From an uncultured Selenomonadaceae bacterium (GTDB taxonomy: Bacteria > Bacillota > Negativicutes > Selenomonadales > Selenomonadaceae), in the NCBI GenBank assembly GCA_905233325.1, contig CAJODU010000094.1, positions 502 through 6,775 of the forward strand: 6,274 nt of DNA, written 5' to 3'. Under the pieces are notes generated by a model, which was not told the DNA's origin, ran no database searches, and worked only from the letters and a program-made list of their open reading frames with translations. Every line of letters starts with the position of its first letter. Within the stretch, counting starts at the first letter, position 1. The translations under genes and the position numbers were made by a program. Positions 6,099 to 6,274 of this stretch are shown one piece after another.

Positions 6099-6129
6099 AA
6101 ATATACCTGCTGTTACTTTAGACTATTTG

Positions 6130-6273
6130 TCATTCAGCTACGTTATAATACTTCAAAAGTGCCTGAGTACCTTCGTTGCCTTTGCCTTCTGATTCCATTT
6201 TGCGAAGTTGACTCAACACCATTGCAAGTATCGGAAGGGCTGTACCGTAAGCTGTGCCTGTTTCAGTGCTGAT
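6130..6273 (-). CDS. C-terminal fragment of an unrecognised protein, 5' end outside window
   Basis: The frame is open from the right edge and ends at TGA (6130-6132), giving 47 residues that begin ISTETGTAYGTALPILAMVL and end ALLKYYNVAE. Codon use is ordinary for the window (GC around 45%), unlike the AT-rich mrr start next to it. The other two minus-strand frames hit stops within the first 20 codons, which supports this one. A hydrophobic helix (residues about 12-24) is followed by a charged stretch (RKMESEGKGNEGT) and a short helical end. I do not recognise the family and propose no function. It is 42 bp upstream of mrr on the same strand and could share its transcript. Confidence 0.6.
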   Translation of the reverse strand: MSTETGTAYGTALPILAMVLSQLRKMESEGKGNEGTQALLKYYNVAE

Positions 6274-6274
6274 T

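Noticed and set aside
6101..6112. TATATT as a -10 element for mrr
   Set aside because: It touches the ribosome binding site, and the nearest -35-like ATGACA is about 22 nt away, which is too far.

Overview
The window carries the 3' part of one plus-strand gene and a compact minus-strand cluster of six genes. It looks like a chromosomal segment of a Bacillota bacterium, and a member of the Negativicutes (Selenomonas-like) is my best guess. The reasons are the style of the hybrid histidine kinase, the Lgt variant with its GRCANLLNGDAFG loop, the MscL with a C-terminal zinc ribbon, the strong GGAGGT-type ribosome binding sites, and moderate GC with frequent GTG and TTG starts. The taxonomic guess rests on recalled family resemblance, not on a search.

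Layout, left to right. Positions 2-1807 (+) hold the C-terminal 601 codons of a hybrid sensor histidine kinase (HisKA, HATPase, receiver, HPt). Its sensor half lies outside the window. A 47-bp convergent gap with a weak hairpin follows. The minus-strand genes, in transcription order from the right edge, are: the last 47 codons of an unrecognised gene (6130-6273); an Mrr-type restriction endonuclease (5203-6087); mscL with a zinc-ribbon tail (4703-5143); rpe, ribulose-phosphate 3-epimerase (4015-4695); a DUF554 membrane protein (3300-4025); lgt, prolipoprotein diacylglyceryl transferase (2501-3286); and a thymidylate-kinase-like protein (1855-2514).

From mscL to the kinase the genes are almost gapless: a 7-bp gap, an 11-bp overlap, a 13-bp gap and a 14-bp overlap. 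This indicates one transcript with translational coupling. The cluster joins unrelated housekeeping functions (osmotic safety valve, pentose phosphate pathway, lipoprotein maturation, nucleotide metabolism) and is not one pathway. The mrr gene is clearly more AT-rich than its neighbours, about 30% GC by hand count in its 5' 387 bp, and was probably acquired.

I did not find a convincing new system. The points most worth checking are the MscL-zinc ribbon fusion, the compositionally foreign mrr upstream of mscL, and the Walker A of the kinase, which has Ala where Ser/Thr is usual. There are no tRNA or rRNA genes, CRISPR arrays or insertion sequences, and no gene-free stretch longer than about 60 bp.
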